DNA from: Methylomusa anaerophila
GTDB taxonomy: Bacteria > Bacillota > Negativicutes > Sporomusales > Sporomusaceae
Length of the DNA stretch: 64,000 nt
Direction: 5' to 3'
Assembly: GCF_003966895.1 (NCBI RefSeq)
Contig: NZ_AP018449.1
Coordinates: forward strand, 3,985,501 to 4,049,500
Below are positions 50,444 through 60,648 of the stretch, piece after piece (the stretch's first letter is position 1; each line of letters begins with the position of its first letter). The notes below the pieces were generated by a model. It made no database searches and had not been told where the DNA came from. It saw only the letters and a list, made by a program, of their open reading frames with translations. The position numbers and the translations under genes were made by a program.

Positions 50444-52213
50444 TTAATTATTGTTAATAAGTGCGGTTACAGCGGTTTCATCAGGTGTAACGAAAATAGT
50501 GGTTTGGTTTTCGTAGTAGACAAATCCCGGTTTGGCGCCGGAAGGTTTACGGACATGTTTGCGGCGGGTATAGTCTACCGGCACGGTGGCGGAATGTCTG
50601 GCTTTGCTGTAATAGGCGGCCAACAGAGCTGCCTCTGACAGCGCCTGGTCTGACACCTGCTTGTTCTCGGTCCGTAAGATTACGTGGGAGCCGGGGATAT
50701 CTTTGGTGTGCAGCCAGATGTCGTGGGGGGAGCTATGTTTAAAAGTGACCAAATCATTCTGGCGGTTGTTTTTTCCTATCAGGATGGAGAAACCGTCCGT
50801 GGTCTTAACTGTTAAAGGTTGCGATGCGGCAGCGGGTAAGCGGCGCTTACCTGCTTCTTTTATGTATCCGGCTGAAATAAGTTCTTGGCGAATGTCTGAT
50901 ACCTCCGCCGAGTTTTCGGCGTTTTCCAGGGCTGCGGCGATACTTTCCAGATAGAGGATGTCATCCCGGCACAGTCCAAGCTGGATTTCCAGCGTTTCCC
51001 GGGCCCGTTTGGCTTTATTATATTTATGATAATAGTTTTGGGCGTTTTCCAGCGGTGAGCAAGACGGCTCCAGGGGGATTACGATTTCTGCGTTCTCTGT
51101 AGCACAATCGGGAGAATCATTGTAAAAGTCGTATAGAGTAACCGTGTCTATTCCCGGCGGAATGTTATATAAATTGGCCATTAATATATCGGCATATTTC
51201 TTTAACAGGTGGCTTTGTTCCGCTTCCGCTATTTCCTGAGTCAATATACCTTGTTTTTTGGTGAGGCGCGTCAATTCAGTTGTAAGCAGTTTTTTTAAAA
51301 TATCCCTGTCAGCAATGACAGGGCGTCCTTTTGTCCGGGAAAAGAATTCAACCGCTGCACTCATAGTATCAAAACGGTGAGTAGTGTATTGCTTGAGATG
51401 CTCAATTAAAAAGGCGGCTATGCCTATAGCCCGGCCTGAATCCATCACTACATTGGGAACCATCCCGCTCCCTGATTGCATCGGCTCTATCACACTTAAA
51501 ACAGCTTCATGCAAAGCAGCCATATCGGCTTCATCCAGGTCGTTAACCTTTATATCGGCGGAAAATCCGGCCCGCCAGGCAATTTCTTTAGCAGTCAGGG
51601 GACCCAAACCGACTGCCGTATTCATAATTGCTTTGGCTAATGAATTGCCGGAATTAGATTGTACCATATGTTGTACAAACTGATTTACGGGTGTGGAGAA
51701 TAAATTGATTCTGTCCTGCCCGGGCGGGTAAACATATTCTCTGCCGGGCAAAACCTGGCGATACCGGCTGGTATTAAAGCCGACCCGCTTGATGGAATCT
51801 ATTATTAGATTATCTTGCAGCAATATAATATTGCTATGTTTGCCCATTAACTCAACAACCAACTGCTTTGTTACGATCACGCCCCGCTCTCCCAGCACAT
51901 CCACCGCGATAACAACAATCCGGTCAAGACTGTGTTGGCATACTCCCGCTACCCGGCCGTCTTCCAGATGCTTTCTGAGCAACATGCAAAAATTCGGCGG
52001 AGTAGCCGGGTTTTCTGGTAAAGTCTCAGTCAGATGAATTTCAGAGCGCTCCGGGTTGACCGATATCATTAGGCGGAGGCTGGCCCCGGGCTGTCGCAGC
52101 CACAGCAAAAGTGAATGGGGTTCAGGCTGAAAAATCTTTTCCACCCGTCCGCCGGCCAATTTATTATGTATTTCCGCCACCAGCGGCGCCAGCGACAATC
52201 CATCCAAACTCAT
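50444..52213 (-). CDS. rqcH: RqcH/NFACT-family ribosome quality-control factor
   Basis: This 589-residue protein has an NFACT-N domain (about 1-200; MSLDGLSLAPLVAEIHNKL, PNFCMLLRKHLEDGRV near 80), a middle coiled-coil and helix-hairpin region, and a C-terminal NFACT-R domain with DIWLHTKDIPGSHVILRT near residue 500. It binds obstructed 50S subunits and adds alanine tails with tRNA-Ala. Older names (fibronectin-binding protein FbpA) reflect the same family. The ATG at 52213 follows GGAGG, and the ATG at 52228 overlaps that site. YlmH, a partner pathway, is encoded at 41389. Confidence 0.94.
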   Translation of the reverse strand: MSLDGLSLAPLVAEIHNKLAGGRVEKIFQPEPHSLLLWLRQPGASLRLMISVNPERSEIHLTETLPENPATPPNFCMLLRKHLEDGRVAGVCQHSLDRIVVIAVDVLGERGVIVTKQLVVELMGKHSNIILLQDNLIIDSIKRVGFNTSRYRQVLPGREYVYPPGQDRINLFSTPVNQFVQHMVQSNSGNSLAKAIMNTAVGLGPLTAKEIAWRAGFSADIKVNDLDEADMAALHEAVLSVIEPMQSGSGMVPNVVMDSGRAIGIAAFLIEHLKQYTTHRFDTMSAAVEFFSRTKGRPVIADRDILKKLLTTELTRLTKKQGILTQEIAEAEQSHLLKKYADILMANLYNIPPGIDTVTLYDFYNDSPDCATENAEIVIPLEPSCSPLENAQNYYHKYNKAKRARETLEIQLGLCRDDILYLESIAAALENAENSAEVSDIRQELISAGYIKEAGKRRLPAAASQPLTVKTTDGFSILIGKNNRQNDLVTFKHSSPHDIWLHTKDIPGSHVILRTENKQVSDQALSEAALLAAYYSKARHSATVPVDYTRRKHVRKPSGAKPGFVYYENQTTIFVTPDETAVTALINNN

Positions 52214-52374
52214 AATATCCTCCATCATCAGTATTTACCCAGATCATCGATTATCAATTTGGCACTAGTATACCATCACGCCACCATGCGGTCAAACCGG
52301 TCTAATTCCCAACTGTCAAGAATAACATGATTAATAAGTAATAAGCTTGTATTCGCTAGCTTACCAACTGCCCC

Positions 52375-52496
52375 GAACTGCTTAGAAATCGCCAGATGCT
52401 AGGCGTGACGAGGAGCACAGCGGAGGCGTACTGGGATGTACGTTGGAGCGAGCACCGCAGGAACAACGACGCAGATGGCGGTTTATAAGCAGTTCC
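52375..52496. repeat. Family A repeat, copy 4 (reference copy)
   Basis: The left arm GAACTGCTTAGAAATCGCC and right arm GGCGGTTTATAAGCAGTTC are an almost perfect inverted repeat. The core reads GACGAGGAGCACAGCGGAGG, then GTACTGGGATGTACG, and ends GAACAACGACGCAGATGG. It sits between rqcH and the P-type ATPase. The rest of the 325-bp gap is the divergent promoter region, without ORFs. Confidence 0.8.
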
Positions 52497-52538
52497 CAAC
52501 TTTAAGTGAACAATCATTATATATTGCGAGGTGGCGGC

Positions 52539-55301
52539 ATGGATAAAGAAAAGTGGTATGCTCGTTCTGCAGATGAGGTTGTTGCTTTTTGGCAGACCTG
52601 TTTTAATGATGGATTGTCGTCGGCAGCAGTAAAAAATCGTCTAAGCAAATTCGGCTATAATGAAATTGCTGAAAAATCAAAGGAGCCTTGGTGGAAAAGG
52701 TTTTTGTCACAATTTCAGGATTTTATGGTCTTGATTCTTTTAGCCGCCACGTTAATTTCAGGTTTTTTAGGTGAATATGCGGATGCAATAACAATCTTAG
52801 CCATCGTATTACTCAATGCCCTATTAGGTTTTTTTCAAGAATACCGGGCCGAGCAATCCCTTAATGCTTTAAAAAAACTATCGGCGCCGACGGCGCGAGT
52901 GATTCGCAACGGTATAATCCAACAAATCCCGGCACGTGAACTGGTTCCGGGCGATATTTTGGTTCTTGAAGCAGGAGACAAACTGGCAGCGGATGGCCGT
53001 TTACTCAGTGTTCATAATTTGGAAGTTGAAGAAGCTGCCCTCACCGGTGAATCATTACCTGTCAGAAAGGTTGCCGACAAAAAATTTTCTGAAAATGCAC
53101 CGTTAGGAGACAGGAAAAATATGATTTTTGCCGGTACAAGTATTTGTCGCGGCAGAGGGAAAGCAGTGGTCTGCGCAACTGGTATGTCAACCGAAGTTGG
53201 ACACATTGCCAATATGATCCAAGCCGCTGCGGTTGAGCCAACACCTTTGGAAAAACGCCTGGAACATTTGGGACGCTGGCTAGTCTGGGGTTGTCTCGCC
53301 ATATGTATGATAGTTGTCATTACAGGCATAATGAAGGGTGAATCCCTGTTTCTTATGTGCATGACCGGTATTAGCCTGGCAGTGGCGGCTATACCGGAAG
53401 GACTGCCGGCTATTGTAACAGTGGCCTTAGCGCTTGGCGTTCAGCGAATGATCAGACAACACGCCATTATCCGCAAGTTGCCGGCAGTGGAAACTTTAGG
53501 CTGCACAACTGTAATATGTTCCGACAAAACAGGTACCTTAACCCAGAACGCTATGACAGTACGTCAGGTCTTCGCCGGCAATGATATTTTTGAAGTAACC
53601 GGATTAGGTTACGATATAAAGGGATCATTTTTGTTAAATAACCAGCCGGTCTCCGCAAACAAACACCCGTCATTGCTTCAGTGCTTAAAGATTGGGGCTT
53701 TATGCAACAATAGTTCATTAAAGCAAAATAATGTTATCATTAGCGGGACATGGCGAAAAAATGAGGTAAGCGGTCTTTCAGTTGAAGGTGACCCAACGGA
53801 AGGCGCTATTACGGTAGCAGCCGCGAAAGCAGCCGTATGGCGGCAAGATTTTGAAAAAAACAGTGACCGGGTAGGGGAAATACCTTTTGAATCTGAACGT
53901 CGCCGTATGTCGGTTGTTTATCATGATAAAGACACCGATACACATTGGCTCTATGCCAAAGGAGCTCCCGATACAATTATTGACTTATGCCGGCACTGTC
54001 TAACTGAAAGCGGAATTATTCCTCTTAACCAAGAAATCATAAAAAAAATTTCTGCTGTTAATGAATCAATGGCAGGCAAAGCACTCCGGGTACTGGCTGT
54101 TGCCTACCGCCCCTTTGATAAAAATCAAGTAGAATTATTGAATGAAAACCATGAAAACAATCTTATATTTGTCGGCTTACTAGGCATGATCGATCCGCCG
54201 CGGGAAGAAGCTAAAAAATCTATCACTTTATGTCTTCAGGCCGGCATTAAAACTGTAATGATTACCGGCGACCACCGGGATACGGCGGTTGCTATCGCGC
54301 GTGAGCTTCAAATTTATCAAGAAGGTAAACATAAGGCGCTAACCGGCCATGACCTCGACACCATGAGTGACAAGGACCTGGCGGCGGTTGTAAATGAGAT
54401 CACGGTTTATGCCAGAGTGTCACCGGCGCACAAACTAAGAATTGTTAAGGCCTTAAAACGGCGCGGTCATATTGTTGCCATGACGGGAGACGGCGTTAAC
54501 GACGCCCCAGCCATAAAAGAAGCCGATATCGGAGTAGCAATGGGGTTAACCGGAACTGATGTATCCAAAGAAGCCTCGGCAATGATATTGGCTGACGACA
54601 ACTTCGCCACTATTGTAGCAGCAGTGGAAGAAGGCAGAGGCATATATGACAATATTCGAAAATTCATCCGCTATTTGCTGGCATGTAATATTGGGGAAGT
54701 ACTCACCATGTTTTTGGCTGCTTTGTCGGGACTGCCCATGCCGCTGCTTCCGGTTCAAATATTGTGGGTCAACTTAGTAACCGATGGATTGCCTGCCATG
54801 GCCCTGGGTGTTGACCCAAATGATCCTCATATTATGCAACGCCCGCCCCGCCATCCGAAAGAAAGTGTATTTTCCAGAGGCTTAATCCGAAAAATTATCA
54901 GCCGGGGATTTCAAATCGGTTTAAGCACACTTTTGGTGTTTAGTGTGGTATACTATCTTAAAAACGATTTACCTCTGGCCCGGACGGCGGCATTTACCAC
55001 CCTGGTATTCTGCCAGTTATTCCACGTTTTCGATTGCCGCTCGGAAATCTTGACTATATTCGAATTAAAGTTTACTACTAATAAATATCTGCTGGGAGCT
55101 GTCTTTTTTTCCACTGTCATGGAGTTAGCCGTAATATACGTGCCAAGTTTACGATCAATATTTTCGACTGTTCCACTGTCATTATCTGATTGGACACTTG
55201 TCCTGATTGCTTCAGGCTGGTCACTCATCCTGAACGGGGTTAAACATGTTTTTAGACAGCGACGGCTGGCGAATCGTCCGGCATTTAATAAAGTCCGCTA
55301 A
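52539..55301 (+). CDS. calcium-type P-type ATPase (SERCA/PMCA-like)
   Basis: This 920-residue P2-type ATPase has an N-terminal cation ATPase domain (residues 5-75), TGES near residue 164, the phosphorylated Asp in [11 protein letters not shown] near 326, KGAPD near 480, GDGVNDAPA near 645 and eight to ten transmembrane helices. The membrane motifs [15 protein letters not shown] near residue 285 and [13 protein letters not shown] near 743 are those of calcium pumps. It should export Ca2+ (or Mn2+). The ATG at 52539 follows GAGGTGG. A longer frame from 52506 includes that site. Confidence 0.92.
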   Translation: MDKEKWYARSADEVVAFWQTCFNDGLSSAAVKNRLSKFGYNEIAEKSKEPWWKRFLSQFQDFMVLILLAATLISGFLGEYADAITILAIVLLNALLGFFQEYRAEQSLNALKKLSAPTARVIRNGIIQQIPARELVPGDILVLEAGDKLAADGRLLSVHNLEVEEAALTGESLPVRKVADKKFSENAPLGDRKNMIFAGTSICRGRGKAVVCATGMSTEVGHIANMIQAAAVEPTPLEKRLEHLGRWLVWGCLAICMIVVITGIMKGESLFLMCMTGISLAVAAIPEGLPAIVTVALALGVQRMIRQHAIIRKLPAVETLGCTTVICSDKTGTLTQNAMTVRQVFAGNDIFEVTGLGYDIKGSFLLNNQPVSANKHPSLLQCLKIGALCNNSSLKQNNVIISGTWRKNEVSGLSVEGDPTEGAITVAAAKAAVWRQDFEKNSDRVGEIPFESERRRMSVVYHDKDTDTHWLYAKGAPDTIIDLCRHCLTESGIIPLNQEIIKKISAVNESMAGKALRVLAVAYRPFDKNQVELLNENHENNLIFVGLLGMIDPPREEAKKSITLCLQAGIKTVMITGDHRDTAVAIARELQIYQEGKHKALTGHDLDTMSDKDLAAVVNEITVYARVSPAHKLRIVKALKRRGHIVAMTGDGVNDAPAIKEADIGVAMGLTGTDVSKEASAMILADDNFATIVAAVEEGRGIYDNIRKFIRYLLACNIGEVLTMFLAALSGLPMPLLPVQILWVNLVTDGLPAMALGVDPNDPHIMQRPPRHPKESVFSRGLIRKIISRGFQIGLSTLLVFSVVYYLKNDLPLARTAAFTTLVFCQLFHVFDCRSEILTIFELKFTTNKYLLGAVFFSTVMELAVIYVPSLRSIFSTVPLSLSDWTLVLIASGWSLILNGVKHVFRQRRLANRPAFNKVR

Positions 55302-55348
55302 ATAATTAACAAACCATAATTAACAAAGCACAATCTGGAGGAATGAAA

Positions 55349-56182
55349 ATGGAATTTAGTAAGTGGCATGGCTTAGGTAATGATTTTATTTTGGTTAATG
55401 GTTCTAAAGAAACGATTTCCAATTATCAGCAATTGGCGACACAACTTTGTAACCGCCATTTCGGAGTTGGCGCCGACGGGTTAGTCATCGTTTCTCCAGG
55501 CGATTCAGCCGATTTCAACATGCGCATATTTAACTCAGACGGCAGTGAAGCAGACATGTGCGGCAATGCTACCCGCTGTGTTGCCAGATATGTATATGAA
55601 AACGGTATGACAGATAAAACCACAATAACGTTAAGTACTTTAGCCGGAATTATTACACCGGAGTTACTCTTCCGGGATGCTGTTCTCGAAACTGTTAAAG
55701 TTGATATGGGTGAGCCGCGTTTGACCAGAAAAAAGATTCCGATGACGGGAAATCCGGACGAGCAAGTCATCAATATCCCAATAACTGTGAACAACAGCGT
55801 TTATAACGTCACTGCAGTATCCATGGGTAATCCCCACTGCATTATTTTTGTCGATGATGTAGAATCTATCAATTTAACAGTTATAGGACCGCTCCTTGAA
55901 ACTCATTCCTTTTTCCCCAGAAAAACGAATGTAGAATTTGTTCAAGTGATAGATCGAAACACAGTCCGAATGCGGGTTTGGGAGCGAGGGGCGGGAATAA
56001 CCCAAGCATGCGGCACCGGGGCTTGCGCAACATTAGTGGCAAGCGTTCTGAACGGACATACCGAGCGTCAGGCTGTAATTAAGCTTGACGGCGGCGATTT
56101 GTATGTGGAATGGGGTGCTGATAACCATCTGAGCATGTCCGGTCCTGCTGTTGAAGTATTCCGTGGCAAATTCCTTCTTTGA
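55349..56182 (+). CDS. dapF: diaminopimelate epimerase
   Basis: This 277-residue enzyme converts LL- to meso-diaminopimelate for lysine and peptidoglycan synthesis. Both catalytic cysteines are seen: MCGNATRCVARYVYENG near residue 72 and ACGTGACATLVAS near 217. WHGLGNDFILVNG is at the N-terminus. The ATG at 55349 has GGAGG 7 nt upstream. An ATG at 55343 is only 1 nt from it. A terminator starts 7 nt after the stop. Confidence 0.97.
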   Translation: MEFSKWHGLGNDFILVNGSKETISNYQQLATQLCNRHFGVGADGLVIVSPGDSADFNMRIFNSDGSEADMCGNATRCVARYVYENGMTDKTTITLSTLAGIITPELLFRDAVLETVKVDMGEPRLTRKKIPMTGNPDEQVINIPITVNNSVYNVTAVSMGNPHCIIFVDDVESINLTVIGPLLETHSFFPRKTNVEFVQVIDRNTVRMRVWERGAGITQACGTGACATLVASVLNGHTERQAVIKLDGGDLYVEWGADNHLSMSGPAVEVFRGKFLL

Positions 56183-56188
56183 TCTTGG

Positions 56189-56219
56189 TACCCGGCTACC
56201 GCTGGCCGGGTTTTTTCTT
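56189..56219 (+). terminator. Rho-independent terminator after dapF
   Basis: ACCCGGC pairs with GCCGGGT around TACCGCTG, followed by six T residues. Confidence 0.9.
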
Positions 56220-56304
56220 TTGGATAAAGGAATTTTATCGCAAACAGCGTAATATAATTACGCCAGAAAGTTTTGGGAAGGTATTAAACTTCGGAGGTGT
56301 TAAG

Positions 56305-56910
56305 GTGAAAATTAAAAGCTGCATCGTCATCTCTTTGTTCATCCTGCTGATTGGCCATAATATGTCTTGGGCAATATCGCCAATTAACCAAACCGTGATT
56401 AAAGATGCTCAGAAATATGGAATGTCAAATATCCAGAAGCCTCTTACGGATTTTTTGTTGCCATGGGTTGCATACGAAGAACAAGCGAATATATTAAACG
56501 CAACGACTGAAAGCGCTTATCTATATACTCCTTATCTACTGATTGCAGCAGATGCCAGGGATAAAGCATTAAATCAGCAAACTGTCAAACTTACCGATAC
56601 CGAAAAAATTTTGTCAGATTATGCCGGTTATTTGGTATTTAGTGTTACTTTATACAGCGACGGGCCATCTTTCATGGATGATTACCAAATAATTTTACGG
56701 CAGGAAAAAACCACACTAAAACCCTATCAATCCTTAACTAATCCAGTTGTAAAATCACCCTGGCACCCTCAGAATCCTCAATTTATGTCCCAGTGTTACT
56801 TCTATTTTTCGCAAAAGACTGTCAACTTAACTAAAGTGGTATCTTTGATCCTTATTACCGGCGACAAACGGGAACATAGATTTCATTTTGACCTGTCAAA
56901 AATCAAATAA
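56305..56910 (+). CDS. secreted protein of unknown function
   Basis: This 201-residue protein has a clear signal peptide (KIKSCIVISLFILLIGHNMS followed by WA and ISP, cleavage near residue 24). The mature part is polar without recognised domains. It has YLYTPYLLIAADARDKALNQ near residue 72 and PFLVFSVTLY-like strands later (GYLVFSVTLYSDGPSF near 113), so an exported single-domain beta-rich protein is likely. The GTG at 56305 follows GGAGGTG. The longer frame from 56179 overlaps the dapF terminator and is rejected. Terminators stand on both sides. Confidence 0.7.
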   Translation: MKIKSCIVISLFILLIGHNMSWAISPINQTVIKDAQKYGMSNIQKPLTDFLLPWVAYEEQANILNATTESAYLYTPYLLIAADARDKALNQQTVKLTDTEKILSDYAGYLVFSVTLYSDGPSFMDDYQIILRQEKTTLKPYQSLTNPVVKSPWHPQNPQFMSQCYFYFSQKTVNLTKVVSLILITGDKREHRFHFDLSKIK

Positions 56911-56918
56911 TTAATTTT

Positions 56919-56945
56919 GAATGGGGCTTAGCCCCATTTTATATT
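56919..56945 (+). terminator. Rho-independent terminator after the secreted protein
   Basis: ATGGGGC pairs with GCCCCAT around TTA, followed by TTTATATT. Confidence 0.8.
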
Positions 56946-57072
56946 GTTATCATATCGTCGAAAAAAGGATTTAGGATGAGAAAAGCGAAGTAAAGGATAT
57001 ATATTAAAAAAATACGGGTTAAATTTGCCGTTATAGTCAATAATAACATACGCAAAGGAAGGTGCTCTATTC

Positions 57073-57957
57073 GTGCTAAAAAGTATGACCGGCTTTGGTA
57101 GGAGCGAGTACATAGATTCGACTCACCGTTTTATTGTTGAAATTAAAGCCGTAAACCACCGCTATAATGAAATTGTAATTCGTATGCCTAAAAACTTAGG
57201 CAGCTTGGAAGATAAAATCCGCCGTAGCGTTGCCAACACATTGCTTAGAGGGAGAATAGACGTATATGTCACTGTTGACGAATATGGGGAAAAGAAACGA
57301 ACTATCAGGGTTGACAAAGAATTGGCAATCGCTTACCATAATGCAATAAGAGAATTAGCCAGTCTGCTGGCAACCACTACTGTCGATAATGTTTATCATA
57401 TAGCGAAATATCCTGATATTTTAAAGGTTGAAGATGTTTCCGACGATATAATGGAGCTTTGGCCCAAACTATCCGAAGCAATAAACGGAGCCGTGGCTAA
57501 CTTGATGTCCATGCGTCTTGCTGAAGGTGCCAGCATTGAAAAAGATTTATTAGGCCGCATTGAAAAACTAAACGGTTGGATAGCCACCATATCTGAACAG
57601 GCACCCCAACTGTTGGTCGACTACCGGGAAAAACTTTTAGGCAGAATGCGTGATCTTTTATCTGCAGTCGGTATGGAACCGGATGAAACAAGAATAATAC
57701 AGGAAACCGCCCTGTATGCTGATCGTATTAATTTTACCGAAGAACTAGTCCGCTTGCAAAGCCATCTGGACCAATTTCGTGCTACCCTGAACTCAGATGG
57801 TGCAGTCGGCCGAAAACTTGACTTCATCATTCAGGAAATCAATCGTGAAACGAATACAATTGCTTCCAAGGCCAACGATTTTACCATTGCCAATGTAGTT
57901 GTGGAAATTAAAAGTGAAATAGAGAAGATCAGAGAGCAAATCCAAAACATAGAGTAA
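57073..57957 (+). CDS. YicC-family endoribonuclease
   Basis: This 294-residue protein starts with MLKSMTGFGRSEY, the signature of the YicC/YloC family, and contains EIKAVNHRYNEIVIRMPKNL near residue 24. Its C-terminal DUF1732 part has GRKLDFIIQEINRETNTIAS near 249. Family members are metal-dependent ribonucleases that affect stress and cell-envelope RNAs. The start is GTG, with AAGGAAGGTG upstream. It heads the remA-gmk-rpoZ-coaBC run, as in Bacillus. Confidence 0.94.
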   Translation: MLKSMTGFGRSEYIDSTHRFIVEIKAVNHRYNEIVIRMPKNLGSLEDKIRRSVANTLLRGRIDVYVTVDEYGEKKRTIRVDKELAIAYHNAIRELASLLATTTVDNVYHIAKYPDILKVEDVSDDIMELWPKLSEAINGAVANLMSMRLAEGASIEKDLLGRIEKLNGWIATISEQAPQLLVDYREKLLGRMRDLLSAVGMEPDETRIIQETALYADRINFTEELVRLQSHLDQFRATLNSDGAVGRKLDFIIQEINRETNTIASKANDFTIANVVVEIKSEIEKIREQIQNIE

Positions 57958-58048
57958 TATAGGAAGATCAATTAGTGACGACTTGTAGCATGACAAAAAT
58001 ACTGTAATTTCAGTTATGTATAGAATTCATATTACAGGAGGAATGATT

Positions 58049-58315
58049 ATGGAAATCAAACTTATCAATATTGGCTTTGGCAATATCGTTTCTGCTAACC
58101 GGATTATTTCAATTGTCAGCCCTGAATCAGCGCCGATTAAACGGATTATTCAGGAAGCCCGGGATCGTGGCATGCTTATAGATGCTACATATGGCCGCCG
58201 CACCCGCGCGGTTATTATTACGGATAGCGATCATGTCATATTATCTGCGGTCCAGCCCGAAACGGTCGCTCATCGTCTGACCAATAAAGAAACAACCGAT
58301 GAACCCGCTGAGTAA
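58049..58315 (+). CDS. remA: extracellular matrix regulator RemA (DUF370)
   Basis: This 88-residue DNA-binding protein closely follows Bacillus RemA, with [20 protein letters not shown] at the N-terminus and [19 protein letters not shown] near residue 48. RemA activates matrix and osmoprotection genes in Bacillus, and here its targets are unknown. The ATG at 58049 follows AGGAGG by 7 nt, and an ATG at 58043 is too close. It ends 16 nt before gmk. Confidence 0.93.
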   Translation: MEIKLINIGFGNIVSANRIISIVSPESAPIKRIIQEARDRGMLIDATYGRRTRAVIITDSDHVILSAVQPETVAHRLTNKETTDEPAE

Positions 58316-58331
58316 TCCTGGGAAGGGAGAT

Positions 58332-58976
58332 ATGCGAACCAATATGACGCAGCAAGGAATTTTGATAGTTCTCTCCGGCCCATCCGGTGCCGGTAAAGGA
58401 ACCATTTGCCGGGAATTGCTGCGTAGCAATCCTAATTTACAGTACTCAATATCAGCAACCACCCGCCAGCCTCGCGCCGGAGAAGCTAATGGAATAAATT
58501 ATTGGTTTCTCTCAAAACATGAGTTTGAATCAATGGCCGAACAGAATGATTTACTGGAGTGGGCAGAAGTTTACGGAAATTACTATGGAACTCCCCGCCG
58601 CTATGTAGCAGAGCAATTAGAAAGTGGTAAGGATGTTGTACTGGAGATTGATATTCAGGGTGCTATGCGGGTCAAAGAAAAATTTCCTGAGGGAGTATAT
58701 ATTTATATAATTCCTCCTTCTTCCGATGAGTTGGCAGAGCGTATAAATAAACGCGGTACGGATAGCCCGGATTCAATAAAAAAACGGCTTGGTTGCGCCA
58801 GTGAAGAATTATCATGCGTTTATAATTATCATTACTTAGTTGTTAACGATAAAATAGCTTCTGCCGTAAGGAATATTGAAGCCATTATTGCAGCAGAAAA
58901 ATGTAAAGTGCAGCGCAATCACAACTTAATTGAGAATTTTTTCCGCCACAGTTGTGTGAGAAAAGAAGATTTATAG
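58332..58976 (+). CDS. gmk: guanylate kinase
   Basis: This 214-residue enzyme phosphorylates GMP to GDP. The P-loop LSGPSGAGKGTICR is near residue 12, and TTRQPRAGEANGINYWFLS near 40 and LEIDIQGAMRVKEKFP near 103 are standard. The ATG at 58332 has GGGAG 5 nt upstream. A frame from 58299 overlaps the end of remA and has no ribosome site. Confidence 0.96.
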   Translation: MRTNMTQQGILIVLSGPSGAGKGTICRELLRSNPNLQYSISATTRQPRAGEANGINYWFLSKHEFESMAEQNDLLEWAEVYGNYYGTPRRYVAEQLESGKDVVLEIDIQGAMRVKEKFPEGVYIYIIPPSSDELAERINKRGTDSPDSIKKRLGCASEELSCVYNYHYLVVNDKIASAVRNIEAIIAAEKCKVQRNHNLIENFFRHSCVRKEDL

Positions 58977-58997
58977 TTTAAAACAGGGGGGAACTCC

Positions 58998-59204
58998 GTG
59001 ATTCATCCTTCGCTAGATATTCTTGTAGGAAAAGTGGATAGCAAATATACGCTAGTGGTTCTTGCTGCCAAGAGAGCCCGTGAAATCATGGACGGACAGT
59101 CACCGCTTGTTGAAAGCAAATCAAATAAGCCGGTAACCATCGCTCTTGAAGAAGTATCTCATGGAAGAATTACATACGAACGTACCAAAACAGGTATAAA
59201 GTAG
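58998..59204 (+). CDS. rpoZ: RNA polymerase omega subunit
   Basis: This 68-residue protein has the omega signature SKYTLVVLAAKRAREIMDG and the downstream VESKSNKPVTIALEEVSHG. It promotes RNA polymerase assembly. The start is GTG after GGGGGG. It sits between gmk and coaBC, the usual place. Confidence 0.94.
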   Translation: MIHPSLDILVGKVDSKYTLVVLAAKRAREIMDGQSPLVESKSNKPVTIALEEVSHGRITYERTKTGIK

Positions 59205-59213
59205 GAGGCAAGA

Positions 59214-60416
59214 ATGTCTCAGTACAAAAATGTTGTTATGGGAGTAACGGGCGGAATTGCTGTATATAAATGCGTAGAGGTTGTCAGCCGGCTTAAAAAA
59301 GCCGGCTGCCGGGTACATGTCATAATGACGAAAGCGGCAACTCATTTTGTGACGCCTTTAACGTTTAGAGAAATTAGCGGTAATCCAGTTGTGGAAGACA
59401 TGTGGGAAGATCCGAAAACGTGGAATATTGAACATATTGCTTTGGCAACGCTAGCCGATATATTTCTAATCGCTCCGGCTACCGCTAATATCATTGGCAA
59501 GATTGCCAACGGTATCGCCGATGACATGCTTACCACTACAGTAATGGCTACGAAGGCGCCGGTTTTGCTGGCCCCGGCTATGAACGTCAACATGTATTTA
59601 AATCCGATTACACAGCATAACTTGTCCAAGCTACGCAATTTAGGTTATCAAGTGATGGAACCTGATTCGGGAATGCTGGCTTGCGGCGTGGAAGGACTAG
59701 GACGTTTACCGGAGCCGTCGGTAATAGTTGACAAAACACTGGGTTTACTTAATACAGGGAACAACTTTACAGGTAAGCGAATCTTGATCACCGCCGGCGG
59801 AACTCGTGAGCCGGTCGACCCGGTTCGCTATATAGGAAACCGTTCCAGCGGCAAGATGGGTTATGCGCTGGCGCAGGCTGCAAAATCCCGGGGGGCAGAA
59901 GTAATCTTAATTTCAGGGCCAGTAAGCCTTTCTCCGCCTGCGGGGGTTGAATTTGTTAAAGTTGAAACAACTCAGGAAATGCGCGAAGCCGTCCTGGCTA
60001 ATTTTAATCAAGTGGATATTGTAATCAAGGCGGCGGCTGTTGCCGATTATCGCCCCCTCGAACCGCAAGAACAAAAGATTAAAAAAACCGGTGAAATAGT
60101 AACCTTACAGCTTGCCAAAAACCCGGATATATTAAAAGAATTGGGAACGTTGAAAAAACATCAGTTATTAATTGGTTTTGCAGCCGAAACAGAAGAGTTA
60201 ATTGCCAATGCTGCAGAAAAAATTAGACTTAAGAAGCTTGATATGATAATAGCCAATGACGTTACTCTACCAGGCGCCGGGTTTGACGCCGATACTAATA
60301 TTGTTAAACTCCTTTACCCCAGCGGAAGGGTGGAGGAGCTTCCCCAAATGTCGAAAACCGAGCTTTCAGCTGTCATTTTAGATAAAATCTATAATTTAAT
60401 GATAAATTTAACTTGA
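59214..60416 (+). CDS. coaBC: bifunctional CoaBC (Dfp), coenzyme A synthesis
   Basis: This 400-residue protein has an N-terminal FMN-dependent phosphopantothenoylcysteine decarboxylase (VMGVTGGIAVYKCVEV near residue 8, PAMNVNMYLNPI near 121, active-site Cys in GMLACGVEGLGRLPEP near 152). The C-terminal domain is the CTP-dependent synthetase (ILITAGGTREPVDPVRYIGN near 190, KAAAVADYRP near 274, IANDV near 345). Together they make 4'-phosphopantetheine from phosphopantothenate and cysteine. The start follows AGGAGG. Confidence 0.96.
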   Translation: MSQYKNVVMGVTGGIAVYKCVEVVSRLKKAGCRVHVIMTKAATHFVTPLTFREISGNPVVEDMWEDPKTWNIEHIALATLADIFLIAPATANIIGKIANGIADDMLTTTVMATKAPVLLAPAMNVNMYLNPITQHNLSKLRNLGYQVMEPDSGMLACGVEGLGRLPEPSVIVDKTLGLLNTGNNFTGKRILITAGGTREPVDPVRYIGNRSSGKMGYALAQAAKSRGAEVILISGPVSLSPPAGVEFVKVETTQEMREAVLANFNQVDIVIKAAAVADYRPLEPQEQKIKKTGEIVTLQLAKNPDILKELGTLKKHQLLIGFAAETEELIANAAEKIRLKKLDMIIANDVTLPGAGFDADTNIVKLLYPSGRVEELPQMSKTELSAVILDKIYNLMINLT

Positions 60417-60469
60417 TTTTTATGCGGATATAAATTAAAATTTTTATGGTGTAAATTACATATTCAATT

Positions 60470-60612
60470 CTCATCAAGAGTTGGTGGAGGGACTGGCCCG
60501 ATGAAACCGCGGCAACCCTTGGGCGGCAAATTGCCCAAAACGGTGCCAATTCCTGCGGATTTCCGCAAGATGGGAGAGTGACAAAATCACCTCCCTTCGG
60601 GAGTTTTTTTAT
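60470..60612 (+). promoter_or_regulatory. SAM riboswitch (S-box) before metK
   Basis: The leader contains the S-box core ATCAAGAGTTGGTGGAGGGA, then GACTGGCCCGATGAAACC, GCGGCAACC and GGTGCCAATTCCTGC. The expression platform ends with CTCCC/GGGAG around TTCG and TTTTTTT. High S-adenosylmethionine should close the aptamer and terminate transcription before metK, which makes SAM, so this is direct feedback. Confidence 0.96.
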
Positions 60613-60648
60613 TCTTTTTTTGATACGATAAGGAGGTAATATGTTTAA

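Noticed and set aside
56179-56304. Extended start of the secreted protein
   Set aside because: It overlaps the dapF terminator, and the GTG at 56305 has a strong ribosome site and gives a proper signal peptide.
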